A stretch of DNA of 64,000 nt from Steroidobacter denitrificans (GTDB taxonomy: Bacteria; Pseudomonadota; Gammaproteobacteria; Steroidobacterales; Steroidobacteraceae), in the NCBI RefSeq assembly GCF_001579945.1, contig NZ_CP011971.1, positions 2,568,001-2,632,000 on the forward strand, in the 5' to 3' direction. Below are positions 1 through 7,716 of the stretch, piece after piece. The position numbers and the translations under genes are program-made. Under the pieces are notes generated by a model that had not been told where the DNA came from, ran no database searches, and was given only the letters and a program-made list of their open reading frames with translations. The stretch's first letter is position 1. Every line of letters begins with the position of its first letter.

Positions 1-679
1 ATAGAATCTCGTAATAGGGTTTACCGTCCAGACCCGCCGGCATCGTCAGGTACGACCAGCCGAACGCCAGCAGCGCCACTGCCGTGGACACCACGCTCGC
101 ATTCAGCCCGAAACGCAGCGCGCCGCCGCCATCGAAGGTCACACCCAGCTTGGGCGCGGTGAACAGGCTGCGCAACACCAGCATTGCACCGCCGGCCGCG
201 AACACCACCAGCCCCGTGATGAACCAACCATCGTCGAGCACCGGGATGTAGTTGGCCATGATGGCTTCACCCCGGCCAAAAAACGGCGCCAGCGACATCA
301 GCACCGCGCCGGCAGTGCACAGCGCCAGCGCGAACCATGCCCATGCCAGTCCCCGCTCCGAGCCGTTGATACTCCACAGCAGACCCGCGAGCGCCACAAA
401 CCAGACAAGCACTGACAAATCGACGTGGACAACCAGGGCAACCCGGAAGAAATCCACGACCGGAAACCACTCGTTGATCACCGGAGTGCGCGACAGCACC
501 AGCAGCACCGAAAACAATCCTGCACCGATCAGCGCCAGCAGTCCCAGCCATAACCAGCTGCGCGCCAGCGTCCGTTGTGCTCCCTCGGGAATGACCAGCA
601 GATAATCGTCGAACGAAGCTGCATTCGGCCGTACATCATGCATCGCCAAGTCGATCGAAGTCCCGGCAGTAGTATTCAT
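1..679 (-). CDS. Heme-copper oxidase subunit I-like protein (3' end outside window)
   Basis: The reverse strand is open from an ATG at 679 to the window edge, giving the first 226 residues of a polytopic membrane protein. Hydrophobic segments lie near residues 41-62, 76-102, 112-128, 150-167 and 187-205. The segment HVDLSVLVWF around His85 resembles the helix-II heme-ligand region of heme-copper oxidase subunit I, more like cbb3/NorB-type proteins than aa3. The ATG overlaps the TGA of the upstream gene by 4 nt (ATGA), so it is the last visible gene of the minus-strand oxidase operon. The CuB and high-spin-heme ligands would lie beyond the window, so whether it is catalytic cannot be judged. 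It could be a second subunit I or a heme-only paralogue. Confidence 0.7.
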   Translation of the reverse strand, partial: MNTTAGTSIDLAMHDVRPNAASFDDYLLVIPEGAQRTLARSWLWLGLLALIGAGLFSVLLVLSRTPVINEWFPVVDFFRVALVVHVDLSVLVWFVALAGLLWSINGSERGLAWAWFALALCTAGAVLMSLAPFFGRGEAIMANYIPVLDDGWFITGLVVFAAGGAMLVLRSLFTAPKLGVTFDGGGALRFGLNASVVSTAVALLAFGWSYLTMPAGLDGKPYYEIL

Positions 680-1179
680 TGCAATGTAATTCCACCTTTT
701 TCGGCGCTGAAATCGATCACCAGGATCTGCGCCGGTTTCAGGCTAAGCACTTCATTACGCTCGAAATCAAATCCCTCGGTACGCATGCTGTCCCGAAGTC
801 TGACATCCAGACGATGAGTGCCGGCAGGAACTTCGATGCGCTGATACACGGAGGCGGCGCCGTCGCGAGACAGCCCGGAAGGTTGCGCCGTCTTGCGCAA
901 GGCGGCGACGCCGTCGATATCGACTTCGACCGTGATCGGCGAGCGTTCGCGCGGGCAAGCCATCGGCGCACGCATGTTCGGCGGCAGTTTTGCCAGTTCC
1001 TCCGGAGTCATTTTCTTGCATTCCTGCAGCCGCTGACCGTGATGAATCAAGCTGAGCTTGATCAGGGCATGATCCTCCGGCAGATGCTGATACGCCGGCC
1101 AGTGCGAGAACACACCGATGAACAGTGCGAAAGCCGCATACAACACCACCTGCCCGATCCATGAAAACACTTTGGTCAT
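676..1179 (-). CDS. Membrane-anchored protein of unknown function in the oxidase operon
   Basis: A protein of 167 residues with one N-terminal hydrophobic segment (about residues 5-25) followed by a soluble, presumably periplasmic domain. Two cysteines (in the stretches ECKKM and MACPRE) lie about 24 residues apart and could form a disulphide or a metal site. I recognise no family. The ATG at 1179 sits in a TGATG overlap with the preceding cytochrome b fusion gene, and the 3' end overlaps the next gene by 4 nt, so it is translationally coupled on both sides. That makes a structural or assembly role in the complex likely. A GTG at 1182 would add one residue. Confidence 0.75.
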   Translation of the reverse strand: MTKVFSWIGQVVLYAAFALFIGVFSHWPAYQHLPEDHALIKLSLIHHGQRLQECKKMTPEELAKLPPNMRAPMACPRERSPITVEVDIDGVAALRKTAQPSGLSRDGAASVYQRIEVPAGTHRLDVRLRDSMRTEGFDFERNEVLSLKPAQILVIDFSAEKGGITLQ

Positions 1180-2720
1180 CACGCTCCTCGTCTCCGTCGG
1201 CGGATCACGCCGGTTCCAAGGGAAAGTGGCAGTTCGCGCAGAACACCCAAGGCAGTCTGCAACGATTTTTCATCTCCCCGGTCGGCCCATACGACCTGAA
1301 GCCGCTCTCGCGGCACGCGCGCGCGCAGCCACGGCTTACGCTTGCCCTGCAGACGCTCTGCAGTCCAGCGGTTGCCCAGGCGGAATTCGCAGCCGCTCTC
1401 GCGGCATCCTGTGACCACCACGCCCGTGGCGCCGGACCGCAATGCATATTCGATGAAGGACGGCGGCAGCATGCCCGTGCAAAGCAGGCTGAATGCCGCC
1501 ACATCGGCTGCCTCCATCGCCTTTACACGGGCGCCGCAGTCGCAGCCGAACACTATGATCTTGCGCTCACCCTGCAGCGTTGCCAGACACGCCTGCAACT
1601 GTCTGCGCAACGCATCGATCGGCGCCTGCGGCATATCGATACCGGTCGTCAATCGTTCGGTGCTGCGGAAAGGTGTCGAGGATGGACAGGCACCGGCGCA
1701 AATGCCGCAGCTCGCGCACAGTTCCTCATGCACCAGCGCCAGCTCCTTGCCCGGCGTACCGTCAGGATGCGGCAGCATGGTGATCGCCGCGTACGGACAA
1801 TCATCGAAGCAATGCCGGCAGCCGCTGCAGTTGTCAGGGTCAACCTGGGCGACCGGCGGCCGAGCGGCGCGCACTGTAAACGGCAGCAAGAACAGCAGCA
1901 GCAGCGCGCCCATCGACAGTGCCCAGGTCCATCCGGCCGACGTGGCGTACATCAGCGGATGAATGAACAGCAGCAACCAGTCGATGGTCAAGGCGCCCTG
2001 CGCAACCGAGAGATCGGCCGGCGCCTGGCTCAGGACCGGAGCGAACAGCGCCAACAACAACAGTGTGACCGCGGCGCCGATCGCCAGAGGCTTTGACGGC
2101 AGCATTTCGGCATGTGAAATACGCTGGACGTGAAACCACGCCAGAAAGAGCAGCAACAGCGAGGCGCCAATGTGGACGAACACGAACAACGAGAACAGGC
2201 GATCGGTGACCGCCTCATTGCTCAAAAAATTGCGCGTGAACGGTGAATTGAAGATCGGTAGCCAGTCGAGCAGCTCCGCCGTCGCGGTCGCCGAGAACTG
2301 TCCGATCTGATCCCATTTCAACCAAAATCCCCCGATGCCGCAGATATAGGCGAACAGCAGCAGCGGCACCCCGGTAAACCATGAATAGCGGCGAAAGCCG
2401 CGGAAATGCCCCAGCAACCACTCCCGCACCAGGTGCAGTACCGTGACCGTCACGAATGCGTCGGCTGCATAGCGATGCAGGCTGCGCAGCAGACCGCCCA
2501 ACCACCACTGGTTACGCGACAGATCATCGATGGAACGATATGCGCCGGCGACCGACGTATCGAGCACTGCATACAAATAGATGCCGCTGAGGGCCAGTAG
2601 CCAGAAAAACAGAAACGCGAGCGCACCGAGGTGTCGCAGCGGATTCAGGGTACCGCCGAACAGGGTATCCAGAACTCGTTCACAGTGGTTCCAGACAGCG
2701 AGGACGGATTCACGCATCAT
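1179..2720 (-). CDS. Cytochrome b / 2x[4Fe-4S] ferredoxin / MvhD-like fusion protein
   Basis: A 513-residue fusion. Residues 30-280 are membrane spanning and carry four histidines (His82, His96, His183, His197) with the 14-residue spacing of the di-heme core of bc1/b6f cytochrome b. Residues 295-350 hold two [4Fe-4S] motifs: Cys298, 301, 304, 308 (CxxCxxCxxxCP) and Cys335, 338, 341, 345. Residues 385-490 resemble the hydrogenase iron-sulfur subunit MvhD, with FGCDCG and further cysteines at 414, 439 and 444. It should move electrons between membrane quinol or hemes and a soluble partner. The ATG at 2720 overlaps the SCO stop (ATGA); the open frame extends further upstream but would run deep into the SCO gene. 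It lies in a heme-copper oxidoreductase operon, so it may be the electron-input module. Confidence 0.85.
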   Translation of the reverse strand: MMRESVLAVWNHCERVLDTLFGGTLNPLRHLGALAFLFFWLLALSGIYLYAVLDTSVAGAYRSIDDLSRNQWWLGGLLRSLHRYAADAFVTVTVLHLVREWLLGHFRGFRRYSWFTGVPLLLFAYICGIGGFWLKWDQIGQFSATATAELLDWLPIFNSPFTRNFLSNEAVTDRLFSLFVFVHIGASLLLLFLAWFHVQRISHAEMLPSKPLAIGAAVTLLLLALFAPVLSQAPADLSVAQGALTIDWLLLFIHPLMYATSAGWTWALSMGALLLLFLLPFTVRAARPPVAQVDPDNCSGCRHCFDDCPYAAITMLPHPDGTPGKELALVHEELCASCGICAGACPSSTPFRSTERLTTGIDMPQAPIDALRRQLQACLATLQGERKIIVFGCDCGARVKAMEAADVAAFSLLCTGMLPPSFIEYALRSGATGVVVTGCRESGCEFRLGNRWTAERLQGKRKPWLRARVPRERLQVVWADRGDEKSLQTALGVLRELPLSLGTGVIRRRRRGA

Positions 2721-3619
2721 CCACAGTTCATTGGCCGGCGTGACGCTGCACGGCTGCGCCACTCCGACAGAGCAAACCAAAGCATGGCAATGAAGAACGT
2801 CACACCACCGGCAATCATGAAGTACAGGGTGTAATCGGCTCGATAGGCGCCGGTCTTCGGATCGTATACCGAGCACAGAATGCGTACTCGATCGATGAGA
2901 TCCGTGAACCCGACATCGCCATCGATGATCCGCATACCCGTGAGCAACTGCTTCAACGGCTCACCGATTTTGGCGGCAGTGAAGCTGTCGCCATAGATCT
3001 GCCGGTAGATCTTCCCGTCCGCATCCAGCACGCTGACCTGCAGCGTATGATCGAAACCGCCCGGCGTAGGGATATAAGTGAAACCGAAATCACGGCTAAG
3101 CGCCGCCACATCAGCGGCATCCGGACTCAGGAATTCCCAGTTCGGATCGTCGATACGCAGTTGCGACGCATAAGCCTTGAGCGCCGTCGGCGAATCCTCC
3201 GGCTGGTTGAAACCGATGGTGATGACGTTGAACTGCTTGTCGCCGAAGCGCTTGTGCATGGAGCGCACGGCCTTGTGAAGCGCCTGTGTACTGGCCGGAC
3301 AAATGTGAAAACAGCCCGTATAGATGAAATTCGCCAGCAGCGGCTTGCCGCGATAGTCCGATAACCGGACAGGCCGTCCTTCCCGATCGCGCAGCGTATA
3401 ATCATCCGGCGTATGGCCTACAGCGGCTCTACTTGCGCGCAGCGCTGCTTGGCCGTCGAGTCCTGCCGTGGCTACGGCGTCGCGTGCCAGGCCGGCCTGA
3501 TGCGGTCGCGCCGCCTGATGCGCAGCCGCTGACGGCACGTGGCCGCCGACACCGAATACTGCCAGCAACAGGCTCAGTACCACCGGACGTATCCAGGCGG
3601 ACATCTGCAATACCTTCAT
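2717..3619 (-). CDS. SCO family copper chaperone (SenC/PrrC-like), first copy
   Basis: A 300-residue thioredoxin-fold protein. A hydrophobic N-terminal signal or anchor (about residues 8-33) precedes the SCO domain. The copper ligands are visible: Cys103 and Cys107 in the CxxxCP motif (TGCFHICP) and a distal His191 in GGFDHT. The C-terminus has an extra membrane helix (about residues 267-287) that short SCO proteins lack. SCO proteins deliver copper to or reduce the CuA site of subunit II, which fits the CuA subunit encoded upstream. It follows the heme O synthase gene by 14 nt and overlaps the cytochrome b fusion by 4 nt. Confidence 0.92.
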   Translation of the reverse strand: MKVLQMSAWIRPVVLSLLLAVFGVGGHVPSAAAHQAARPHQAGLARDAVATAGLDGQAALRASRAAVGHTPDDYTLRDREGRPVRLSDYRGKPLLANFIYTGCFHICPASTQALHKAVRSMHKRFGDKQFNVITIGFNQPEDSPTALKAYASQLRIDDPNWEFLSPDAADVAALSRDFGFTYIPTPGGFDHTLQVSVLDADGKIYRQIYGDSFTAAKIGEPLKQLLTGMRIIDGDVGFTDLIDRVRILCSVYDPKTGAYRADYTLYFMIAGGVTFFIAMLWFALSEWRSRAASRRPMNCG

Positions 3620-3633
3620 CGACTCTTACCGCA

Positions 3634-4530
3634 CTACCGTATCACTGCATCGATACTCGCTGCGATCAGTAGTACGCTCAGTTGCACCAGTGAAGCGAAG
3701 AAAGCGCGCATCGCCGCATCCCTGCCCGGCGCAAGCGCCAGCGTGCGGGCCTTCGCAATGAAATACAGGCCGCCGCCCAGCGCCCCGGCCAGATAGATCA
3801 GCCCGGCGCCGTAAAAGACCGGCAGAACCGATACCGCGATGAGAACCACCGTATTGCCGTACACGACCCGAGCAGCGCGTTGCGGACCGATCGCGACCGG
3901 CAGCATAGGTACGCCGGCGGCAGCATAATCGGCATGATTGGCGATCGCCAGGCTCCAGAAGTGCGGCGGCGTCCACAGGAATAGAATGAGCGCCAGCAGC
4001 GCCGGCAGCGGTCCGATCGCAGGATCGACGGCAGCGGCACCGGCAAGTACGGCAAAGCTCCCGGCGAGGCCGCCGATCACGATGTTCAACCAGGTGCGCC
4101 GCTTGAGCCAGACCGTGTAGACCACCGCATAAAAAAACGCCCCCAGAAACACATACGCCGCCGCGACCGGATTGAGAACCAGCCCGGCAAGCACGACCGC
4201 TCCTGCAAGCATGACGCCGATCATCGCCAGCCACGCAGGCGAGTGCGGCAATGCGCCGGTGGCGAAGGCGCGCCGCCGCGTGCGCGCCATCAGCCGGTCG
4301 GTTTCATGCTCGAAGTACTGATTGAAGGCACCGGCGCTCGCCGAAGCGATGAGCACGGACACCGCCAGCGCGATCACCTGCATCAGACTGAGCGACGGAC
4401 CCGGCGTGATCGCCAAGCCGACCAGCGCAGTGATCATGATGAGCACACCGATCCTGAGCTTGAACAGCCCCAGAATATCGCGCGACAACTGCATCATGCT
4501 GCGAGCAGTCGGCACAGGCATCGTCGTCAT
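3634..4530 (-). CDS. ctaB: Protoheme IX farnesyltransferase (heme O synthase)
   Basis: A 298-residue UbiA-type polytopic prenyltransferase that farnesylates heme B to heme O, the precursor of heme A. It carries the family motif in NQYFEHETDRLMARTRRR (about residues 90-107), with the Asp that binds prenyl diphosphate through Mg2+. About nine membrane segments and normal length agree with CtaB/CyoE. Its place between the subunit I gene and SCO suggests that the oxidoreductase uses a farnesylated heme (o or a). The 94-nt gap to the upstream subunit I gene contains a strong hairpin. Confidence 0.95.
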   Translation of the reverse strand: MTTMPVPTARSMMQLSRDILGLFKLRIGVLIMITALVGLAITPGPSLSLMQVIALAVSVLIASASAGAFNQYFEHETDRLMARTRRRAFATGALPHSPAWLAMIGVMLAGAVVLAGLVLNPVAAAYVFLGAFFYAVVYTVWLKRRTWLNIVIGGLAGSFAVLAGAAAVDPAIGPLPALLALILFLWTPPHFWSLAIANHADYAAAGVPMLPVAIGPQRAARVVYGNTVVLIAVSVLPVFYGAGLIYLAGALGGGLYFIAKARTLALAPGRDAAMRAFFASLVQLSVLLIAASIDAVIR

Positions 4531-4585
4531 GGCAGCGGCCCTTCGATTAATCGTAAAGCTACGCAGCGGCGGCTCTTCGAAGAAC

Positions 4586-4619
4586 CGCTGCGGCGAAGAC
4601 GTTCGTCTTCGCCGCAGCG
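4586..4619 (-). terminator. 16-bp perfect intercistronic hairpin between subunit I and ctaB
   Basis: A perfect inverted repeat (arms 4586-4601 and 4604-4619, two-base centre) lies just downstream of the subunit I stop at 4625. On the minus strand a second short hairpin (GGTTCTTCGAAGAGCC) follows. There is no U-tract, so it is unlikely to be a full intrinsic terminator. It more plausibly acts as an RNA stability or partial attenuation element that lowers expression of the assembly genes relative to the structural subunits. Confidence 0.5.
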
Positions 4620-4624
4620 TGCTC

Positions 4625-6325
4625 TCAGCTCAGCCCCCAAAGCGTCGAGAGATACTTCCAGTTGATGAAGTAATAAAGGACGAAGGCGACCAGGAAGATC
4701 ATCGCGAGTGTGAAAGTGCCGGGTGCGACGAAGCCCATCGAGCCGTAGGTCTGCGCAGCGGCTGCCGGCGCCGTGGGCGGAATCGGCGTCACCTTCTGAC
4801 TCTTCTCGCCGCTCTCGAGCCGCTTGCCCCACAGCAGGGAACCAACGGTGACATAGATGTAGATCGCACCGCCGACGATCGCCACGACACCACCGATGCC
4901 GACCAGGCCCATCATCATGTAGGCTGCGCCGGGCCACTCATACGCCAGCGCGGAACCGTCGAAGGCCATGTCCCAGTGCCGGCGCGAGACACCCAGAGTG
5001 CCCGCCCCCATCATCACCAGACAGAAGAAGTACATCGACAATCCGAACAGGTACGGCTGCCATTTCGCCAGTGTCGGCGCGATCATCTCACGCTTGAACA
5101 GCACCGGAATCAGGTAGTAGGTCAACGCCATGAAGGTCAGCGTGGTGCCCACCACGACCGTAGCGTGGAAATGTCCTGGTACGTAGATCGTGTTGTGAAT
5201 GATCATGTTGAGCTGTTCCGTGCCCATCATGACTCCTGAGATTCCGCCCAGGAAGCCGAAACCGATAATCGAGATGAATACGCCGGAGAATACCGGATTG
5301 CCCCAGGGCGCCTTGCGCAACCACTCGAACAATCCCTTGGTGAATCCCTTCTGACGCTGCGCGACTTCCATCGCCCCCGGAATGGTGAGGCCATGGATCA
5401 TCGAAGCCAGCACCGCGAAATACATGAAATAGCTGGTGTTGACCACCTTCCACTCCGTGCTCACGCCGGGATCGGCCAGCAGGTGATGCGCACTCGCCAG
5501 CTGCAGGAACAGGATATAAAGCAGGAACGCGCCGCGGCTGACGCGCTCCGACATCGGCCGGGCGCCGAACACCACGGCGGCAACCAGATACCAGATCGAA
5601 ATGTGCGCCGCCACGTTGATCTGCTGAGAGGAGTGGCCGAACGCCCACCAGATCATACGATAGATCAGCGGATCCACATGTTCGACGAAGCCGATCGACT
5701 GCAGATACGTCGGAATCAGGATGATCGCCCCCGAGACGATCGTGAAGACCGCAATGATACAGGCGACAATCGCACCGAAGGTCACCAGCGGTACGGACCC
5801 CTGATAGGTCTTGTCGCGCTTGGCGATCACCAGCGTGCCGAAAAATACGAAGCAGCCGATCAGCGCTCCGACGGCAAACAGGATCAGCCCGAGATAGAAC
5901 GACGGCGCGGCCATCATCGGCACATACGACGTCATCATCACGCTCGAGCCGCCCTGATAGACGGCAACGTTGTTCACCACCGCACCGATGAACATCAGCG
6001 CAAATGCGAACCAGGCGATCCTGGGCGTCGCTATCCGGCAGCGCAGCAGCGTCGATGAACAGAAATATAGAACGGCGATTTCGAAAAAGATGATCCAATA
6101 GATCAGCATGTTGATGCCGTGAGCGGTCAACACCTGATAGAACGTGGCCGCTTCCAGCCAGTGCACCGCTGGCCATCGTGTGAGCACCACGCCGATGGCC
6201 AGCAACCCGCCGATCAGCAGGCAAACCACTGCCGCCACGGCATTGGCCAGAATCAGTTTTTCCGCCTGAGCCTCGAATTGAAGGCCCGAGCGCGGGCAGA
6301 TCCGATAAGTCGTTGCGCTAGACAT
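4625..6325 (-). CDS. Heme-copper oxidoreductase subunit I lacking the active-site tyrosine (candidate alternative NO reductase)
   Basis: A 566-residue polytopic protein of the heme-copper superfamily. The low-spin heme ligand His69 (LTAHG), CuB ligands His231, His280 and His281 (GHSSQQ; SAHHLL) and heme ligands His377, His385 and His387 (HNTIYVPGHFH) are present. In oxygen reductases of families A and B the motif is HPEVY, with the cross-linked Tyr four residues after the CuB His. Here that position is Gln235 (HSSQQ). Loss of this Tyr is a feature of proposed alternative NO-reductase families (gNOR, nNOR, sNOR, eNOR types), so either an O2 reductase or an NO reductase is possible. The start is supported by AAAGGAAG before the ATG. 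A CuA subunit lies upstream and ctaB downstream. Confidence 0.9.
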   Translation of the reverse strand: MSSATTYRICPRSGLQFEAQAEKLILANAVAAVVCLLIGGLLAIGVVLTRWPAVHWLEAATFYQVLTAHGINMLIYWIIFFEIAVLYFCSSTLLRCRIATPRIAWFAFALMFIGAVVNNVAVYQGGSSVMMTSYVPMMAAPSFYLGLILFAVGALIGCFVFFGTLVIAKRDKTYQGSVPLVTFGAIVACIIAVFTIVSGAIILIPTYLQSIGFVEHVDPLIYRMIWWAFGHSSQQINVAAHISIWYLVAAVVFGARPMSERVSRGAFLLYILFLQLASAHHLLADPGVSTEWKVVNTSYFMYFAVLASMIHGLTIPGAMEVAQRQKGFTKGLFEWLRKAPWGNPVFSGVFISIIGFGFLGGISGVMMGTEQLNMIIHNTIYVPGHFHATVVVGTTLTFMALTYYLIPVLFKREMIAPTLAKWQPYLFGLSMYFFCLVMMGAGTLGVSRRHWDMAFDGSALAYEWPGAAYMMMGLVGIGGVVAIVGGAIYIYVTVGSLLWGKRLESGEKSQKVTPIPPTAPAAAAQTYGSMGFVAPGTFTLAMIFLVAFVLYYFINWKYLSTLWGLS

Positions 6326-6344
6326 TGTGCCGCTTCCTTTATCT

Positions 6345-6884
6345 TTATCGTACGTAGAGGCGGCCGACCATCATGTGGTGGCCGATTCCGCAATATTCAT
6401 TGCATACGATGGAAAATTCGCCGCTCTGGTTGGGCGTCACCGTCAACACATGCTCGTAGCCGGGTACGATCTGAATATTGAGATTGGTCGGCTGCAGCGA
6501 AAAGCCATGGTTGTAGTCCATGGAGGTAAGGTGCAGACGGTAGGTCTTGTCTTTTTCGAGCTCGAGAATCGGCCAAAAATTCCACAGCCGGGCGATCAGG
6601 TAGATATCGCTGCCGGCAGGCGGCGCCACCACCGGGATCTCCAGATCGGTTTCGGTCCGGACGGTGTACTGATCGACCATGGCCTGCGCATTGGCGATGA
6701 ATGCATCGGGCGTGGTCTTGTAGGTCTCGGTCGACAGGTTCTGATCGCCGTAGACGTGCCATAGCACCATCATGAAAAACATGACCATGCACCAGACGAA
6801 GGCAAGGGCGATCCAGGTACCCTCGACACGATCGATCGGGTGCTTCCACCACAGCCGGTCCGCCGGCGGTAAAATTGCGCTCAT
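6345..6884 (-). CDS. Heme-copper oxidoreductase subunit II with CuA site
   Basis: A 179-residue subunit II with one N-terminal membrane anchor (about residues 24-45) and a periplasmic cupredoxin domain. All CuA ligands are visible: His126 (DYNHGF), Cys161, Glu163 and Cys165 (CNEYC), His169 and Met172. A single helix and short length resemble the ba3-type subunit II rather than the two-helix aa3 form. It accepts electrons from a cytochrome c or cupredoxin. The start has a strong GGGGAGG ribosome-binding site. It is transcribed 19 nt ahead of subunit I. Confidence 0.93.
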   Translation of the reverse strand: MSAILPPADRLWWKHPIDRVEGTWIALAFVWCMVMFFMMVLWHVYGDQNLSTETYKTTPDAFIANAQAMVDQYTVRTETDLEIPVVAPPAGSDIYLIARLWNFWPILELEKDKTYRLHLTSMDYNHGFSLQPTNLNIQIVPGYEHVLTVTPNQSGEFSIVCNEYCGIGHHMMVGRLYVR

Positions 6885-6973
6885 TGACGCTTCCTCCCCA
6901 AATCCTTTGTCATGCTCTTGTTAAGGATGCGCGGATGCATCCCAATGATCACACGGCTGAATTCACGCATGAA

Positions 6974-7135
6974 TTACGGTGCGACCGGTATCGTCAGAAT
7001 GTCGATGACACCCCACAGCGTATAAATGATCATCGGGATCATCACACCGAGGAACAATAATAGAAACGGATTGTCGAGGAGCTGCTGCACCAGCGGAACC
7101 TTCTCGTCGTTTTCGTTGTGATCGTTGTCGCTCAT
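6974..7135 (-). CDS. 53-residue single-helix membrane peptide, first gene of the oxidase operon
   Basis: The small frame starts with MSDNDHNENDEK, a very acidic N-terminus, followed by one long hydrophobic helix (about residues 23-50) and stops with TAA. AGGAG lies five bases before the ATG. Position and topology resemble the small accessory subunits of oxidases, such as subunit IIa of ba3 oxidases or CcoQ-like peptides, but sequence similarity cannot be claimed from inspection. It is 89 nt upstream of subunit II and very probably the first cistron. Confidence 0.72.
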   Translation of the reverse strand: MSDNDHNENDEKVPLVQQLLDNPFLLLFLGVMIPMIIYTLWGVIDILTIPVAP

Positions 7136-7716
7136 GAAAACTCCTGAAGCCACCCGTAAGAAATGGAACTGGCGGGACGGCTAAAGATAGCTATTTCCTA
7201 TGTAAATGACACCGGCTTCTATGATCTGGATCAGGAACGAAGCAGATACCAATCTGGTATTGCGAAAGCGCAATTCATCTACCAGGTATGTTTCAGGCCG
7301 ATGCCGTCCGCCCTTATGGACTCGCCCTTATGATATTCGATGGATAGTCGGTGGATAGTCGAATTATATCGCCCTTGGCCGCAGTCTTTCCCGCCGACCG
7401 TCGATGGCCCGCAGGATACAGACCAAGACTCTGAGAAACAATAAATTATCGCCTGCCGAAGAATCTGCACCACTGGCGACCGGCCCGGTCCGCCGGGGCG
7501 ACAATGCGATCTGCCGCCGTCCATCCGGTGAACGGCGGCGGGACGGCCGAGAGCTATGGAAGGCCGCTCTTTTCAGGGTATTTCCTAATACGGCATGAGG
7601 CTGAAGATGAATGACCCCGATGAATCGATGGAGACGAAACCTGACGGATTTTCACGCCTCCCCGCTTGACGTGCCGTCCGCTTGACGTGGCGCGTCCACA
7701 GGCCAAAGCTTCGGTG
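7136..7716. other. Intergenic region between the oxidase operon and pncC
   Basis: About 580 bases without a convincing gene. It must contain the divergent promoters of the oxidase operon and of pncC. Visible elements are an FNR/Anr-like palindrome at 7222-7233, the inverted repeat ATACCA-ATC-TGGTAT at 7246-7260, the overlapping hairpin ATTGCG-AAAG-CGCAAT at 7259-7274, and a tandem GGATAGTCG-type repeat near 7338-7360. No clear sigma-70 promoter could be chosen. Confidence 0.5.
7221..7234 (-). promoter_or_regulatory. Candidate FNR/Anr/Dnr site of the oxidase operon
   Basis: On the minus strand the sequence reads CTGATCCAGATCAT. It contains the core TGAT-N4-ATCA of the FNR consensus TTGAT-N4-ATCAA, with only the two outermost bases deviating. 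It lies about 87 nt upstream of the first ATG, a distance usual for an activator site at -40. Oxygen- or NO-responsive activation of the downstream operon is inferred. Confidence 0.45.

Noticed and set aside
1125-2096. Long plus-strand open frame across the cytochrome b fusion gene
   Set aside because: It is the antisense shadow of a gene with clear heme and iron-sulfur motifs; Gln/Arg-rich composition is an artefact of GC-rich codons.
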